Origin: Akkermansia biwaensis
Lineage (GTDB): Bacteria; Verrucomicrobiota; Verrucomicrobiia; Verrucomicrobiales; Akkermansiaceae
Reading direction: 5' to 3'
DNA: 64,000 nucleotides
NCBI RefSeq assembly: GCF_026072915.1
Contig: NZ_AP025943.1
Span: 3,100,001-3,164,000, forward strand
Shown here in pieces: positions 43,036 through 51,927 of this stretch. The first letter of the stretch is position 1. Each line of letters begins with the position of its first letter. Both the position numbers and the translations under genes were made by a program. Below the pieces are notes generated by a model that saw only the letters and a list, made by a program, of their open reading frames with translations, was not told where the DNA came from and did no database searches.

Positions 43036-44640
43036 TTATTTGGCCGCGGCGCGGGCCTTTTTCATGGTTTCCAGCACTCCGGCGTGGTTGGGGAAGCGTT
43101 TCAGCCCCTGCTCGCACATTTCCAGGCTTTCCTTGTGTTTGCCGGCTTTCAGACAGGCGCGGGCCAGAATCCATTCTTCCGGATACGGCAGCACGGGGGG
43201 CAGCAGAAGGGAGGCGAAGCGCTGGTCCCGGATGGCGTTGGAAAGCCAGATGTTGGCGGATTCAGGGAACATCATGGCGCGGATTTCCATGGCATACGCG
43301 TTGCCGAGCTGCAGGCTACGGACCCAGTAGGAAAGGCTCATTTGCTGCCTGGCCGTCGCCGCGCCGTCCATCAGCAGACGGATGATGCCGGAGAGCTTGT
43401 CAAACCGGGCGGATACGGCGGCCGCCCCACCCTGCTGCGAGGAGTATTTGGCCCCCATGTACTGGGTGAGCATGGCCATCATGCCGTTGCTCAGGTCCGG
43501 GAAGCCCTTGGGGAGGGGAGCCGGCGAGGCCTTGAGGACGTATTCCTGCCGGGGAAGGTCCGGATTGGCCAGCATGAGGCGCACGGGAAGGTTCCTGGCC
43601 TCCCATATTTGCAGGAGCGTTCCGGGGGCGAGGGGATATTCTTTGTCCAGAGGAACGGAGGCGACGGCGGAGGCTATCCTGTCCGCCTCCTTGTAACGGC
43701 CCGCGCAGAATTCGGAAACCGCGCGGTAAATGGCGGAACGGAAGTAGGCATCGTTGAGGGCGCGGGGTACTTTTTCCGATTTCTCCCAGTCTATGCACAG
43801 GTCCTCCGATTTTTTAAAGGCGGCGGAGGCGCCCCGATAATCCCCCGTCCGGAACAGGAAATGGCCCAGCAGGTGATGGGCGGAAGAAGACTGCGGGTTG
43901 GCGGCCACGGCCCTGCGGGCGGTTTCCACCGTTTCCGGGGGGATGACGGGAGCCACTTCATCCAGCAGGGCGCGCATGAACAGGGCCGCCTGGGAGCCGG
44001 GACGCTTTTTCAGCACTTCGTCCACGATGCGGACAGCTTCCTCCTGCCCTTCTCCGGGTTTGCCCCGGTCGTCAAAGCCGTCCCGTAGGAGCATGGCGTA
44101 AAACAGGGGGGCGTAAGGGTCGCGCGGCCATGTCTCGTACAGAGTTTTCCACGCCTTGCGGGCTTCTTCCGGGCCATCCATGAGAAGCACGGCCAGGGCG
44201 TCCGCATAAGCCCGTTCATGTTCCGGGAAGGCGGGATGAAGCGCCAGCTCCTTCATGCTTTTCATGGATTCCACGCGCTCCTTCTGGAATTCCGGCCCTG
44301 CCGCCATGAGACTCATGCATACGCCCCAATGAGCCATCAGGCAGTCGGGGTCCAGCTTCAGGGCGGCGGAAAATTTCCGGTACGCCTTCATGTCGCCGAA
44401 GGTGAGCAGGTGCGTCATCCCCTCCAGCACCAGCGGCTGGGCCGCGGGGAAAGAGGTGCAGACGGCCATCATTTCCACACCGGGAGGCAGCGGCGGGGCC
44501 TGAGCCGGATGAACGGCAGCGGCCTCCTTCTTCCATGCATTCAGGACGGGACGGTCCAGCCAGGGAGCGGCATTTGCGGAAAGAGCCGCACACAAGCCGC
44601 ACGCGGCAGCCAGAAAAACACGGTTGAAGGGGAACTGCAT
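43036..44640 (-). CDS. Exported TPR protein, unknown function
   Basis: A 534-residue protein with a signal peptide (FLAAACGLCAALSANA) and TPR-like helices in the mature part, e.g. YRKFSAALKLDPDCLMAHWGVCMSLMAAG and SSAHHLLGHFLFRTGDYRGASAAFKKSEDL, ending in CEQGLKRFPNHAGVLETMKKARA. The overall pattern resembles periplasmic proteins annotated simply as tetratricopeptide repeat proteins. It starts 18 bases after the argS stop region on the same strand and ends 28 bases before prlC, so argS, this gene and prlC may form one transcript. No catalytic motif. Confidence 0.75.
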   Translation of the reverse strand: MQFPFNRVFLAAACGLCAALSANAAPWLDRPVLNAWKKEAAAVHPAQAPPLPPGVEMMAVCTSFPAAQPLVLEGMTHLLTFGDMKAYRKFSAALKLDPDCLMAHWGVCMSLMAAGPEFQKERVESMKSMKELALHPAFPEHERAYADALAVLLMDGPEEARKAWKTLYETWPRDPYAPLFYAMLLRDGFDDRGKPGEGQEEAVRIVDEVLKKRPGSQAALFMRALLDEVAPVIPPETVETARRAVAANPQSSSAHHLLGHFLFRTGDYRGASAAFKKSEDLCIDWEKSEKVPRALNDAYFRSAIYRAVSEFCAGRYKEADRIASAVASVPLDKEYPLAPGTLLQIWEARNLPVRLMLANPDLPRQEYVLKASPAPLPKGFPDLSNGMMAMLTQYMGAKYSSQQGGAAAVSARFDKLSGIIRLLMDGAATARQQMSLSYWVRSLQLGNAYAMEIRAMMFPESANIWLSNAIRDQRFASLLLPPVLPYPEEWILARACLKAGKHKESLEMCEQGLKRFPNHAGVLETMKKARAAAK

Positions 44641-44658
44641 GGGATAAGGCGGTGTTGG

Positions 44659-46416
44659 TTACATTCTGTCCGGCACGCGGATGCCAAGCAGCCCCAGCCC
44701 GTGTTCCAGCGTTCGGGCGGTCAGCTCGCACAGGGCCAACCGGGAATGGCGAACGGCGCCTTCCGATTTCAGGACCGGGCAGGCTTCATAGAAGGAATGG
44801 AAAGCGCGGGCCAGATCGAACAGGTAGGCGGCCAGGACGTTCGGACGGCAGTCGTCCAGCACCTGCGGAACGACTTCCCCATAACGGGCGAGAAGTCTTG
44901 CCAGGTGGATTTCCGCGTCCCGGGAGAGCTCCACGGGAGCGGTCCAGTCCAGCGGAGCGCCGTCCAGCTTCCTGAAAATGGAGCGGACGCGCACGTAGGA
45001 GTTCTGAAGGTAGGGAGCCGTGTCCCCCTGGAGGGCCAGCATTTTGTCCCAGTTGAATACGTAGTCCGTCATCCGGTTCTGGGAGAGTTCCGCAAATTTC
45101 ACGGCGCCGATGCCGACGATTTCCGAAACGCGCTTTTTTTCCTCTTCCGGCATGTCCGCGCTTTTTTCCTCCACTACGCGGGCGGCCCGTTCAATGGCTT
45201 CATCCAGCACATCCTGAAGGGAAACGGTATCCCCGGACCGCGTCTTGAAGGGTTTGCGGTCGTCGCCGAGAATGGAGCCGAACGCAATGTGGCGGTAATC
45301 CCCCTCCATGCCGCGGCGGCGCTGGGCGGAGAAGATCTGGCGGAAATGAAGCGCCTGAGGAGCGCCTACCACGTACCAGATGGAGTCCGCGCCCCAGGTC
45401 CTGATCCGGTGGTCCAGCGTGGCCAGGTCCGTCGTGGCGTAAAGGAAACCGCCGTCCGCCTTCCGGATAATGCAGGGATTGGCGCGCCATTCGCCCTTTT
45501 CCTGAACCAGGAAGGGGTCTTCATTCGGCGGAACGGAGCCGTCGGAAAATACGCAGATGGCTCCGTCGCTTTCCCGGGCCATTCCGGCGGCGATCATGCC
45601 GTCCACCAGCGGAGCCAGGGCGTCGTTGTAAAAGCTTTCCCCCAGCCAGTAGTCAAAGTGGATGTCAAGCTGGTCGTAAATCCTGGAAAGACCGGATTTG
45701 GAGACCTCCACGCAACGCTTCCAGATGGCGAGGTTTTCTTCGTCCCCGGCCTGGAGCTTCACCAGCTCCGCCTTGCAGGTATCCAGCAGTTCCGGCTTTT
45801 CCTTGCACATCAGGTTCACGTCCTTGTACACCCGCAGCAGCTCATCAATGGGGTTGGCCTCCAGGGCCTGTTCATCCAGAATGTTTTTCCAGCCCCACAG
45901 GATCATGCCGAACTGGGTTCCCCAGTCGCCGATGTGGTTGTCCGTAATGACCTTGTGGCCTACAAAGCGGGCTACGCGGGAAAGGGCGTCGCCGATGATG
46001 GTGGAACGGATGTGGCCCACATGCATCGGCTTGGCGACGTTGGGCGCGGAAAAGTCGATCACGATCGTTTTGGGGTCCCGCACCTGCTCCACGCCCAGCC
46101 GTTCGTCCGCCAGCATGGCAAGCAGGCGCGAGGCGTAAAATTCCGGCTTGATGCGGAAATTGATGAAGCCCGGTCCGGCGATTTCCAGTGAGCAGACATC
46201 GTCCTCCCCCGCCTGGTCGACCACCTGCTGGGCGAGCGCGCGGGGATTCGTTCGGCACTGCTTGGCCAGAACCATGGCGGCGTTGCTCTGGTAGTCCCCG
46301 AAGCGCAAGTCCGCGGACGGAGCCACGGTGGCGCGAAAATCGGCGGGAAGGTCCGCCCCCAATACCGCCTTCAATGCGGCCGATAACTTTTCTTCAAGTA
46401 TTCCGGGTATGGTCAT
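44659..46416 (-). CDS. argS: Arginyl-tRNA synthetase
   Basis: A 585-residue class I aminoacyl-tRNA synthetase. The N-terminal Add-1 type domain is followed by the HIGH motif in FSAPNVAKPMHVGHIRSTIIGDAL and by IGDWGTQFGMILWGW. The KMSKS-equivalent loop is GDDRKPFKTRSGDTV, as usual in ArgRS. The anticodon-binding DALR domain at the C terminus ends in LEHGLGLLGIRVPDRM, the standard ArgRS ending. It charges tRNA-Arg in the cytoplasm. First gene of a probable leftward operon. Confidence 0.96.
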   Translation of the reverse strand: MTIPGILEEKLSAALKAVLGADLPADFRATVAPSADLRFGDYQSNAAMVLAKQCRTNPRALAQQVVDQAGEDDVCSLEIAGPGFINFRIKPEFYASRLLAMLADERLGVEQVRDPKTIVIDFSAPNVAKPMHVGHIRSTIIGDALSRVARFVGHKVITDNHIGDWGTQFGMILWGWKNILDEQALEANPIDELLRVYKDVNLMCKEKPELLDTCKAELVKLQAGDEENLAIWKRCVEVSKSGLSRIYDQLDIHFDYWLGESFYNDALAPLVDGMIAAGMARESDGAICVFSDGSVPPNEDPFLVQEKGEWRANPCIIRKADGGFLYATTDLATLDHRIRTWGADSIWYVVGAPQALHFRQIFSAQRRRGMEGDYRHIAFGSILGDDRKPFKTRSGDTVSLQDVLDEAIERAARVVEEKSADMPEEEKKRVSEIVGIGAVKFAELSQNRMTDYVFNWDKMLALQGDTAPYLQNSYVRVRSIFRKLDGAPLDWTAPVELSRDAEIHLARLLARYGEVVPQVLDDCRPNVLAAYLFDLARAFHSFYEACPVLKSEGAVRHSRLALCELTARTLEHGLGLLGIRVPDRM

Positions 46417-46575
46417 GTCTGCTCAGATGAACGGACATTCCACCTCCATAGTCAAGGCGCAACTGTCATCAAGACATATCTTTTCCAGTAAAAAGAACAC
46501 GTTGCGGCACTCGCCCCCGCCATCCGGCCGATCCGGGCATGAAACGCCCAAACCGGCCTGTTTTCTCAGATCATT

Positions 46576-46722
46576 TTAAAAGGACCTCATTCTGGAAGAT
46601 TTCAGCCAGTCTTCCATTTTTTTGGAGGCTTTAGCCTCCCTGTTCACGTTGCCTTCCGGCGCGGCCTTCGGCGAGAAGGCCCTTGCCAGAACCGATGCCA
46701 GTTTGTTCTTTACGTTCATCAT
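46576..46722 (-). CDS. Small basic protein of 48 residues, unknown function
   Basis: A short reading frame beginning with two ATG codons (46722 and 46719) and ending in TAA. It translates to a basic, probably helical peptide: MMNVKNKLASVLARAFSPKA, then APEGNVNREAKASKKMEDWL, then KSSRMRSF. Codon use resembles neighbouring genes. It stands alone in a 476-base gap between argS and a lipoprotein gene, behind a leader with a GC-rich hairpin (CCGTTCCC-GCG-GGGAACGG, around 46788-46806). No family is recognised and no strong Shine-Dalgarno sequence is seen, so it is a candidate small protein only. Confidence 0.45.
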   Translation of the reverse strand: MMNVKNKLASVLARAFSPKAAPEGNVNREAKASKKMEDWLKSSRMRSF

Positions 46723-46892
46723 GTTTTTCTATCAGGTTTGAACCCCTTGGAACAGGAAGCGTTCAGTGAGGAACCGCACCGTTCCCGCGGGGAACGGCGC
46801 CTACTTATTGTACAAGATACATTTATAGCAATAGAAAAAATTCCTCCTTTTGTCATACTTATAACGATAAGCCGGAGAGAAATGACAACCGG

Positions 46893-47417
46893 CTAATCAA
46901 GAGACGATTCCAGAAGACGGCTTTCCCTAGCGGCCTCCTCGCTGAACGGCTTGCCTATCTTTTTCATTTCCGCTTCCACCCTCCGGTGTGACGAGTTGTC
47001 CTCCATCATATCGTCCACGGAACGCTTCAGGGAAGCCAGGTTGGACGTATACAGCTTCCGACGGTCCGCCGTACGGGACAGGAGAACGCCCTTCCGGTCA
47101 AACAGGACTAGAACGGTATAAACGTCTCCATTTTTGCCTCCGGCGATCAGCCCCACGCCAAACAGGGGGATATTGCCCACCAGATTGTTTTTCGCCTTCC
47201 GGTAGCGGTACGTCCACAGCACTCCCTTTTCCATCTCCAGCACGTCGGAAGGCTGCCCCAGTGTCTCGTAAACGTCGGCCTTGGTGGCCCTGCCCGGCTT
47301 CAGTCCTTCATAGCTTGAAGCGGAAGCCACCGCCTTGTTCCCGTAAGTCACGGAACAGGCCGCCAGCACCAGGCCGCCGGCGGCCACGCATGGAAGAACC
47401 GCGTAAAGATTTCTCAT
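46893..47417 (-). CDS. Lipoprotein with SmpA/OmlA (BamE-like) domain
   Basis: A 174-residue lipoprotein: signal MRNLYAVLPCVAAGGLVLAAC with lipobox LAAC. The segment LKPGRATKADVYETLGQPSDVLEMEKGVLWTYRYRKAKNN has the helix-turn plus W-x-Y strand pattern of the SmpA/OmlA fold found in BamE and related outer-membrane lipoproteins, followed by VYTVLVLFDRKGVLLSRTAD. It could assist barrel assembly or simply be a small envelope protein. The start at 47417 was chosen because it begins the signal peptide; an upstream codon at 47468 adds 17 unrelated residues. Confidence 0.72.
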   Translation of the reverse strand: MRNLYAVLPCVAAGGLVLAACSVTYGNKAVASASSYEGLKPGRATKADVYETLGQPSDVLEMEKGVLWTYRYRKAKNNLVGNIPLFGVGLIAGGKNGDVYTVLVLFDRKGVLLSRTADRRKLYTSNLASLKRSVDDMMEDNSSHRRVEAEMKKIGKPFSEEAARESRLLESSLD

Positions 47418-47530
47418 GACGGCAACGGTACGCCGTCCCGCCGCCAAGTCAATCACCCGCGCAGCCATTCACAACAACATCTTCCCGGACGGCGGAAAGG
47501 CAGGAAATGCCGAGCCGCTGCCGGGACGGT

Positions 47531-48385
47531 CTAATTTTCCCCGAATTCGTACTTTTCCGTCTTCCAGAGAAACATCCTGCGGTACACATGGTATTCCGTC
47601 AGGCAAAGAATCGGCATCCCGATGATGCCGATGAAGGGCAGCAGCCGGAACAGGTGGCGGCACAGAAAGAGGAATACCATCAGGAAGCTTTCCCGGAATA
47701 CGGTCATGTACAGGGAATAGGGGTCAATGAGCGTCCGCTTGTACAGGGATGAGGCCAGGAGAGGCCCCAGAATGGGGATGATCCCCAGAAACACCACGGC
47801 CCCGAAGGTCCACCAGGTACGCCGGGAAATGTAGGTGTCATAAATGTCCACGGACCGTTCCCCCTGGAGCACGGCCTTCCCGCACGCCGGGCATTTCTGC
47901 AGCAGGGTGGGTTCCTTCAGCGGCTCCCCGCAGTAAAAGCACCTGCGGAAGCTACGCAGGGCTTCTTCATGCCTGATTCTTCCGGATTCCGGCACCACTT
48001 TCCGGAGACGGGAATACCCGAGCCAGTTCAGGGCGCGGGGAAAGGGATTCGGCGCTCCGCATTTGGGACAGTGGAGGCCGCAGGGATACATCACGGTACC
48101 GCATTCCGGACACACGATGCGGTGCCTGTATTCCCTTCTCTTGCAGAAATGGAACATGGCCCACATGCCCGCGCCGCCCAGAATGGCCAGGAGAATCACC
48201 ACCCCGGGATACAGGAGGGAATACGCCACCAGGTACTCCGACCAGGAATGGTCCGAATGATGCATGAGGGATTCCGGCCGTATGGGATTCTGCTCCACGT
48301 CGGGAAGCTGGCTCACATATCTTTCCCCCATGTCCCTCAGCGGCCCCGCGGGGAGCCATTGTTGTATGGGATAGGGTTCTCTCAT
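47531..48385 (-). CDS. Membrane protein with two zinc-ribbon motifs
   Basis: A 284-residue protein with one N-terminal hydrophobic helix (residues ~53-77) and two or three near the C terminus (~190-270). Between them lie two cysteine clusters: IVCPECGTVMYPCGLHCPKCGAPNP and RRCFYCGEPLKEPTLLQKCPACG, each of rubredoxin/zinc-ribbon type. The soluble zinc-binding loop between membrane parts suggests a regulatory or assembly role, but no family was recognised. It is divergent from the GNAT gene, with ~190 bases between. Confidence 0.68.
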   Translation of the reverse strand: MREPYPIQQWLPAGPLRDMGERYVSQLPDVEQNPIRPESLMHHSDHSWSEYLVAYSLLYPGVVILLAILGGAGMWAMFHFCKRREYRHRIVCPECGTVMYPCGLHCPKCGAPNPFPRALNWLGYSRLRKVVPESGRIRHEEALRSFRRCFYCGEPLKEPTLLQKCPACGKAVLQGERSVDIYDTYISRRTWWTFGAVVFLGIIPILGPLLASSLYKRTLIDPYSLYMTVFRESFLMVFLFLCRHLFRLLPFIGIIGMPILCLTEYHVYRRMFLWKTEKYEFGEN

Positions 48386-48578
48386 GATCGGATGTGCATA
48401 CGGTGCTCACATTACAGACAGGATTCCCCCACGGTTTCCGTCAAAAAAGCCTGTGTCATTCATCGTAAGGTCCCGGTCCGGAAACATGGAGAAAAAAGTC
48501 AGCCATTGCCGGAAAATTCCGGCGGCGGACGGAAGCCGCACTTTTCATGAAAAGCCTTTCCGTGTAACATTCGTAGCC

Positions 48579-49079
48579 ATGCCGACACTCCGCCAAGCCA
48601 CCAAAGACGACATCATGCTCATCCACGAACTGGCACAGCAGGCTTTTCCCGCCACCTACCGGGACCTCCTTTCCCGGGACCAGATGGAATTCATGATGGA
48701 CTGGATGTATTCCCCCGCCAACCTGCTCAAGCAGATGGAGGAAGGTCACGTGTACTTCATCGCCACCCACGAAGGGGAATACTGCGGCTACCTTTCCGTG
48801 CAGCCGGAGGAACCGGGCATCTTCCACCTGCAGAAGATTTACGTGCTGCCCGGCTTCCAGGGAAAGCACATCGGCAGCTACCTGTTCCGCCAAGCCGTCA
48901 GCTACATCAGGAGCATCCATCCCGCGCCCTGCCAGATGCGCCTGAACGTCAACAGATACAACACCAGAGCCGTCGAATTTTACAACCGCATGGGAATGAA
49001 GGAAGTGGAGCGCGGAGACTTCCACATCGGCCACGGCTATTACATGACGGACTATATCATGGGCCTGGACATTGCCTGA
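48579..49079 (+). CDS. GNAT-family N-acetyltransferase
   Basis: A 166-residue acetyltransferase. The fold markers are LRQATKDDIMLIHELAQQAFPATY at the N terminus, the acetyl-CoA loop LPGFQGKHIGSYLFRQAV (pattern Q/R-x-x-G-x-G/S) and the C-terminal MRLNVNRYNTRAVEFYNRMGMKEVERGDFHIGHGYYMTDYIM. The substrate is unknown. The start at 48579 was selected because the in-frame upstream sequence (from 48384) runs through the promoter region of the divergent gene and lacks similarity. Confidence 0.85.
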   Translation: MPTLRQATKDDIMLIHELAQQAFPATYRDLLSRDQMEFMMDWMYSPANLLKQMEEGHVYFIATHEGEYCGYLSVQPEEPGIFHLQKIYVLPGFQGKHIGSYLFRQAVSYIRSIHPAPCQMRLNVNRYNTRAVEFYNRMGMKEVERGDFHIGHGYYMTDYIMGLDIA

Positions 49080-49129
49080 GTACTCCGGCACAGGAAACCC
49101 GCACTTCTGGACGGATGCATGTTCCCTGC

Positions 49130-49159
49130 TTGACTCTCAATGGAAAATGTTCCATCATT
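49130..49159 (+). promoter_or_regulatory. Promoter of the TlpA-like gene, near-leaderless
   Basis: TTGACT (49130-49135), an 18-base spacer and ATCATT (49154-49159). The predicted start of transcription falls next to the ATG at 49167, so the mRNA would be leaderless or nearly so. This also argues for 49167 rather than the upstream ATG at 49140. Confidence 0.4.
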
Positions 49160-49166
49160 CTTTTAT

Positions 49167-50177
49167 ATGAGAACCCTGACCACTCTTTTTCTTGCCGGAA
49201 CCCTGGCCGCCGTTACGGCGCCGGCATGCATTCATGCGGCGGAAACCGGCAAGGGTGCCAAGGTCACCTACCCCGCCTTTGACGACAGCAAGTACATCCA
49301 CGGCCCGAAAATCACGGCTTCCAGCCTGAAAGGGAAAGTCGTCTTTTTTGAATACTGGGGCATCAACTGCCCGCCGTGCATCGCCAGCATGCCGCACCTT
49401 CAGGAACTCCAGGATAAATACCAGTCCAAGGGGTTCACCGTCGTTGGAAGCCACAGGCAGGGACTTTCCCCCAGGGTGAAGCAGTTTCTGGAAGAAAAGA
49501 ATATTTCCTTCCCCGTTTACCAGGGGCTGGATATTCCGGCGGCCTCCTGCCCGGGCGGACTGCCCCATGCCGTCTTGATCGGGGCCAATGGAAAAGTCGT
49601 TGCCAAGGGATACCCGCCCGAACTTTACGACCTGGTAAAAAAGGAAGTGCTCAAGGCGGAACGCGGCCTTCCCATTCTGGAAGACGTGGAGTTGAACAAG
49701 TACAAATCACTGGCAAAAACGGTCGTCTCCAACGGCAGCAACATCGAGTCCAAAATCACACCCCTGCGAAAAAAGACGGACGATGAGGAAGCACAGGCCG
49801 TGTGCGCCGCCTTTGACGACTGGCTGGGGGACGCCAAGGACATGGTGCAGGCCCAAATCAGCACCAACCCTCTGGAAGCGGTCTCTGCCATCACGCGCCT
49901 GAAAACCGCCGTGCCGTCCGTCAAGGAGTTCGATGAAGCCCTGGCAACCCTGAAAGCCAACAAGGACCTGCCCAGGCTGGCGGATATCAATAAAAAGATT
50001 TCCGCGCTGGAACAGCGCAAGGCCAAAGGGCGCAAGGTAGCGGAAGCGGACCTTAAATCCCTGACACAGGCTGTGGACAAATTCGCGGAGTCCGACAACG
50101 AAGCCACACAGACCGTGGCGGCCAACCTGAAAAAATCCCTTTCAGCCCTGGCCGCTTCCTCCTCCGACGAAAAATAA
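49167..50177 (+). CDS. TlpA-like thioredoxin-fold protein with helical C-terminal domain
   Basis: A 336-residue exported protein with a signal peptide (LTTLFLAGTLAAVTAPACIHA). The redoxin domain (~25-160) has the active site in VVFFEYWGINCPPCIASMPHLQELQDKY, a CPPC pair, and the cis-proline region CPGGLPHAVLIGANGK. From ~165 to 336 the protein is highly charged and helical (KTDDEEAQAVCAAFDDWL; ISALEQRKAKGRKVAEADLKSLTQAVDKFAESDNEA), without a known family. It probably handles disulfides or redox signals in the periplasm. A terminator follows at 50211-50233. Confidence 0.82.
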   Translation: MRTLTTLFLAGTLAAVTAPACIHAAETGKGAKVTYPAFDDSKYIHGPKITASSLKGKVVFFEYWGINCPPCIASMPHLQELQDKYQSKGFTVVGSHRQGLSPRVKQFLEEKNISFPVYQGLDIPAASCPGGLPHAVLIGANGKVVAKGYPPELYDLVKKEVLKAERGLPILEDVELNKYKSLAKTVVSNGSNIESKITPLRKKTDDEEAQAVCAAFDDWLGDAKDMVQAQISTNPLEAVSAITRLKTAVPSVKEFDEALATLKANKDLPRLADINKKISALEQRKAKGRKVAEADLKSLTQAVDKFAESDNEATQTVAANLKKSLSALAASSSDEK

Positions 50178-50210
50178 CCTTTTCCGCCGGACAGTCCAAT
50201 TTCCGACACA

Positions 50211-50233
50211 AACAGGCGTCACAGACGCCTGTT
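50211..50233 (+). terminator. Intrinsic terminator of the TlpA-like gene
   Basis: AACAGGCGTC (50211-50220) pairs with GACGCCTGTT (50224-50233) around ACA, followed by TTCTTTTT. It overlaps the stop codon of the convergent TfoX-domain gene. Confidence 0.88.
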
Positions 50234-50581
50234 TCTTTTTGCTCCGGAAGTTTTTTTCTTTTTCCCACCGGATAAAACGTCGGGAGCCGAAAGAACGGAG
50301 CATGTTTTCCGGACAAAAGAGGAAAGAGCCCGGTCATCGTCCAGTTCCGTCACCAGGAAATGCGGTTTGGCACCGGGATAAGGACTGCCCTGCTCCTGTT
50401 CCGGGAGCATCTCCAGCCCGGGAGCCGTCACCTTTACAAACAACTGGTTGTCGCATACCAGACCGAAATATTTCCGGTCACAGTACAGACCGTACTCCCC
50501 GAACATTTTCTTGAAGGAAATTTCCCCGGCATGCCGGAGCTGGAAACAAACATATTCTACAAAATCCGGAGACGAGGCCAT
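50219..50581 (-). CDS. TfoX N-terminal domain protein
   Basis: A 120-residue protein. FVEYVCFQLRHAGEISFKKMFGEYGLYCDRKYFGLVCDNQLFVKVT matches the TfoX/Sxy N-terminal domain, named after the competence regulator of Haemophilus. Stand-alone N-terminal-domain proteins are widespread and their function is not established, so a competence role should not be assumed. The C terminus is strongly basic (GGKKKKTSGAKRNRRL). It is convergent with the TlpA-like gene and its stop lies in that gene's terminator hairpin. Confidence 0.8.
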   Translation of the reverse strand: MASSPDFVEYVCFQLRHAGEISFKKMFGEYGLYCDRKYFGLVCDNQLFVKVTAPGLEMLPEQEQGSPYPGAKPHFLVTELDDDRALSSFVRKTCSVLSAPDVLSGGKKKKTSGAKRNRRL

Positions 50582-50880
50582 GTCTTATATTCCCATATAC
50601 ACGGCCTTCCCTGCAAGCTGTAAACGAACATCTTTTGTATCCATGATGCCTTTTATGGAATCCGTTCCGCCATCACTCGTTTTCATCCTGCGGCGATTCG
50701 GAAACCTTTCGCGGAAAAACCGTCCCTGCCGTCTTCCCCTCAAACCGCTGCAAATCCGTTCTTATCCCGTTCACGGGTGCTGGGGCACCTCTTTCCCTGC
50801 TGCTTTGAACTCATGCGAAACATAAAACAGGCTTTACAGCAAAAAATTTTCAAGATACTTTACGCCCACGCTTTTTGCAT
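50582..50880. other. Intergenic region upstream of tRNA-Ser
   Basis: A 299-base gap with no convincing coding sequence. The last 40 bases, AT-rich before the tRNA (AAAAAATTTTCAAGATACTT around 50841-50860), probably contain the tRNA promoter. Confidence 0.35.
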
Positions 50881-50968
50881 GGAGAGATGGCAGAGCGGTT
50901 TAATGCAGCGGTCTTGAAAACCGCCGTGGGGAAACCCACCGTGGGTTCGAATCCCACTCTCTCCGCCA
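50881..50968 (+). tRNA. tRNA-Ser (anticodon TGA)
   Basis: An 88-base class II tRNA including the encoded CCA. GGAGAGA (50881-50887) pairs with TCTCTCC (50958-50964), discriminator G at 50965, CCA at 50966-50968. The anticodon stem-loop GCGGTCTTGAAAACCGC shows anticodon TGA (reads UCA). A long variable arm (GTGGGGAAACCCACC region) identifies it as serine. The T-arm is GTGGGTTCGAATCCCAC. It marks the left border of the lower-GC accessory region; no repeat of its 3' end was found further right. Confidence 0.97.
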
Positions 50969-51019
50969 GTTTTTCCCATGTGCAGAATAGGTTGTCCCCC
51001 AGGTATGAGGCAACGTCTC

Positions 51020-51056
51020 CCCGCTGAAGCTTGTTCCGGGGAGATACGTTCCGACA
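51020..51056. other. Hairpin between tRNA-Ser and the glycosyltransferase operon
   Basis: AACGT-C-TCCCCG pairs with CGGGGA-GAT-ACGTT around a 13-base loop (about 51020-51056). It lies just beyond the stop of the last glycosyltransferase gene (51077, leftward). It could be a weak terminator for that operon, although no T run follows. Confidence 0.4.
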
Positions 51057-51076
51057 CCAAATGTTGCGTTATGGAC

Positions 51077-51886
51077 TTAATCCAGGGATAGATCCACGTA
51101 CGGACTTTTTGCCTCCTGAAGCAGCGGAAGGATATCAGTCCGGAAACGATTCACCAACCCGGGATTTTGAGGAAGAGGAATGACCTCATCTTCCCTGAAT
51201 TCCCGGATAACATTTTTGTATCTGGCTTTTCTCCGGAAGTGCATCCAGCAGGCTCTGGAATAGGCTTTGATGCAGGGGTGACGGGCAATGTCCACTTCGT
51301 AAGGTGCAGCGACTCCAAAATGCGGCAAATTGTTCATGCCGCAAATTAATGAATCACTTCCCCCGTTTCTTGGCCGTGGACCAAAGATCATCAGCCTTTT
51401 CTGAAAAACCAGAGTATTATGGCCCCCTATGGAAACGCAATCTTCCGGTTTGCGTGCCATTTGGAAAGCCTCCTCCAATTCCTGCGTAAAATAGATTTGA
51501 TCAGCATCCACTTTACCTACACAGAATGATTTCCCGGCGTAAAGATCACGGATGAAATCCATTCCGAAATTCAAGTAGGTATCAATCCTGTTTTCCCTGG
51601 GAAGAATCCTCAAGTCATCTACGGAACGGGGAGGAACCACATGATGCGGATAATGAAGAAAGCTCATGCGACACTCATAGTTATCTTCAATATGCCGTTT
51701 CCATGCTTCCATGAGCTCTATACTGCGGTCCTCCGTATCCGACCACAGAATAATAATATGATCCAGAACGGGAGCTACACTTAAAAGGCAGGGAATAATA
51801 GTATTTTCTTCGTTGAGAATACGAAGAAAGCCTATCCGTTCCAACCTTTCTTCCGAAGAGCTTGCTGTTTGTATGAGAGATTTCAT
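51077..51886 (-). CDS. GT2-like glycosyltransferase family protein
   Basis: A 269-residue protein. RIGFLRILNEENTIIPCLLSVAPVLDHIIILWSDTEDRS at the N terminus and FCVGKVDADQIYFTQELEEAF, with a DAD in place of a DxD motif, suggest a GT-A fold transferase of the GT2 or a related family that opens with an INEENTI-type motif. MIFGPRPRNGGSDSLICGMN follows. No membrane segment. It is the last gene of the five-gene leftward operon, 41 bases behind the GT10 polyprotein gene, so it probably adds another sugar to the same glycan. Donor and acceptor unknown. Confidence 0.68.
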   Translation of the reverse strand: MKSLIQTASSSEERLERIGFLRILNEENTIIPCLLSVAPVLDHIIILWSDTEDRSIELMEAWKRHIEDNYECRMSFLHYPHHVVPPRSVDDLRILPRENRIDTYLNFGMDFIRDLYAGKSFCVGKVDADQIYFTQELEEAFQMARKPEDCVSIGGHNTLVFQKRLMIFGPRPRNGGSDSLICGMNNLPHFGVAAPYEVDIARHPCIKAYSRACWMHFRRKARYKNVIREFREDEVIPLPQNPGLVNRFRTDILPLLQEAKSPYVDLSLD

Positions 51887-51927
51887 GTTGATCCTGGCAG
51901 TGTTTAAATATGGATGATATTATAATT

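Noticed and set aside
44218-46191. A 657-codon plus-strand frame antisense to argS
   Set aside because: argS carries all class I synthetase motifs on the other strand; this frame is a shadow.
49140-49166. Upstream ATG (49140) as start of the TlpA-like gene
   Set aside because: It precedes the best -10 box (49154-49159) and adds nine residues before the signal peptide; 49167 fits better.
50938-50968. Attachment-site duplication of the tRNA-Ser 3' end
   Set aside because: No second copy of the T-arm/acceptor end was found through the right end of the window, and there is no integrase gene; an integrated element cannot be claimed.
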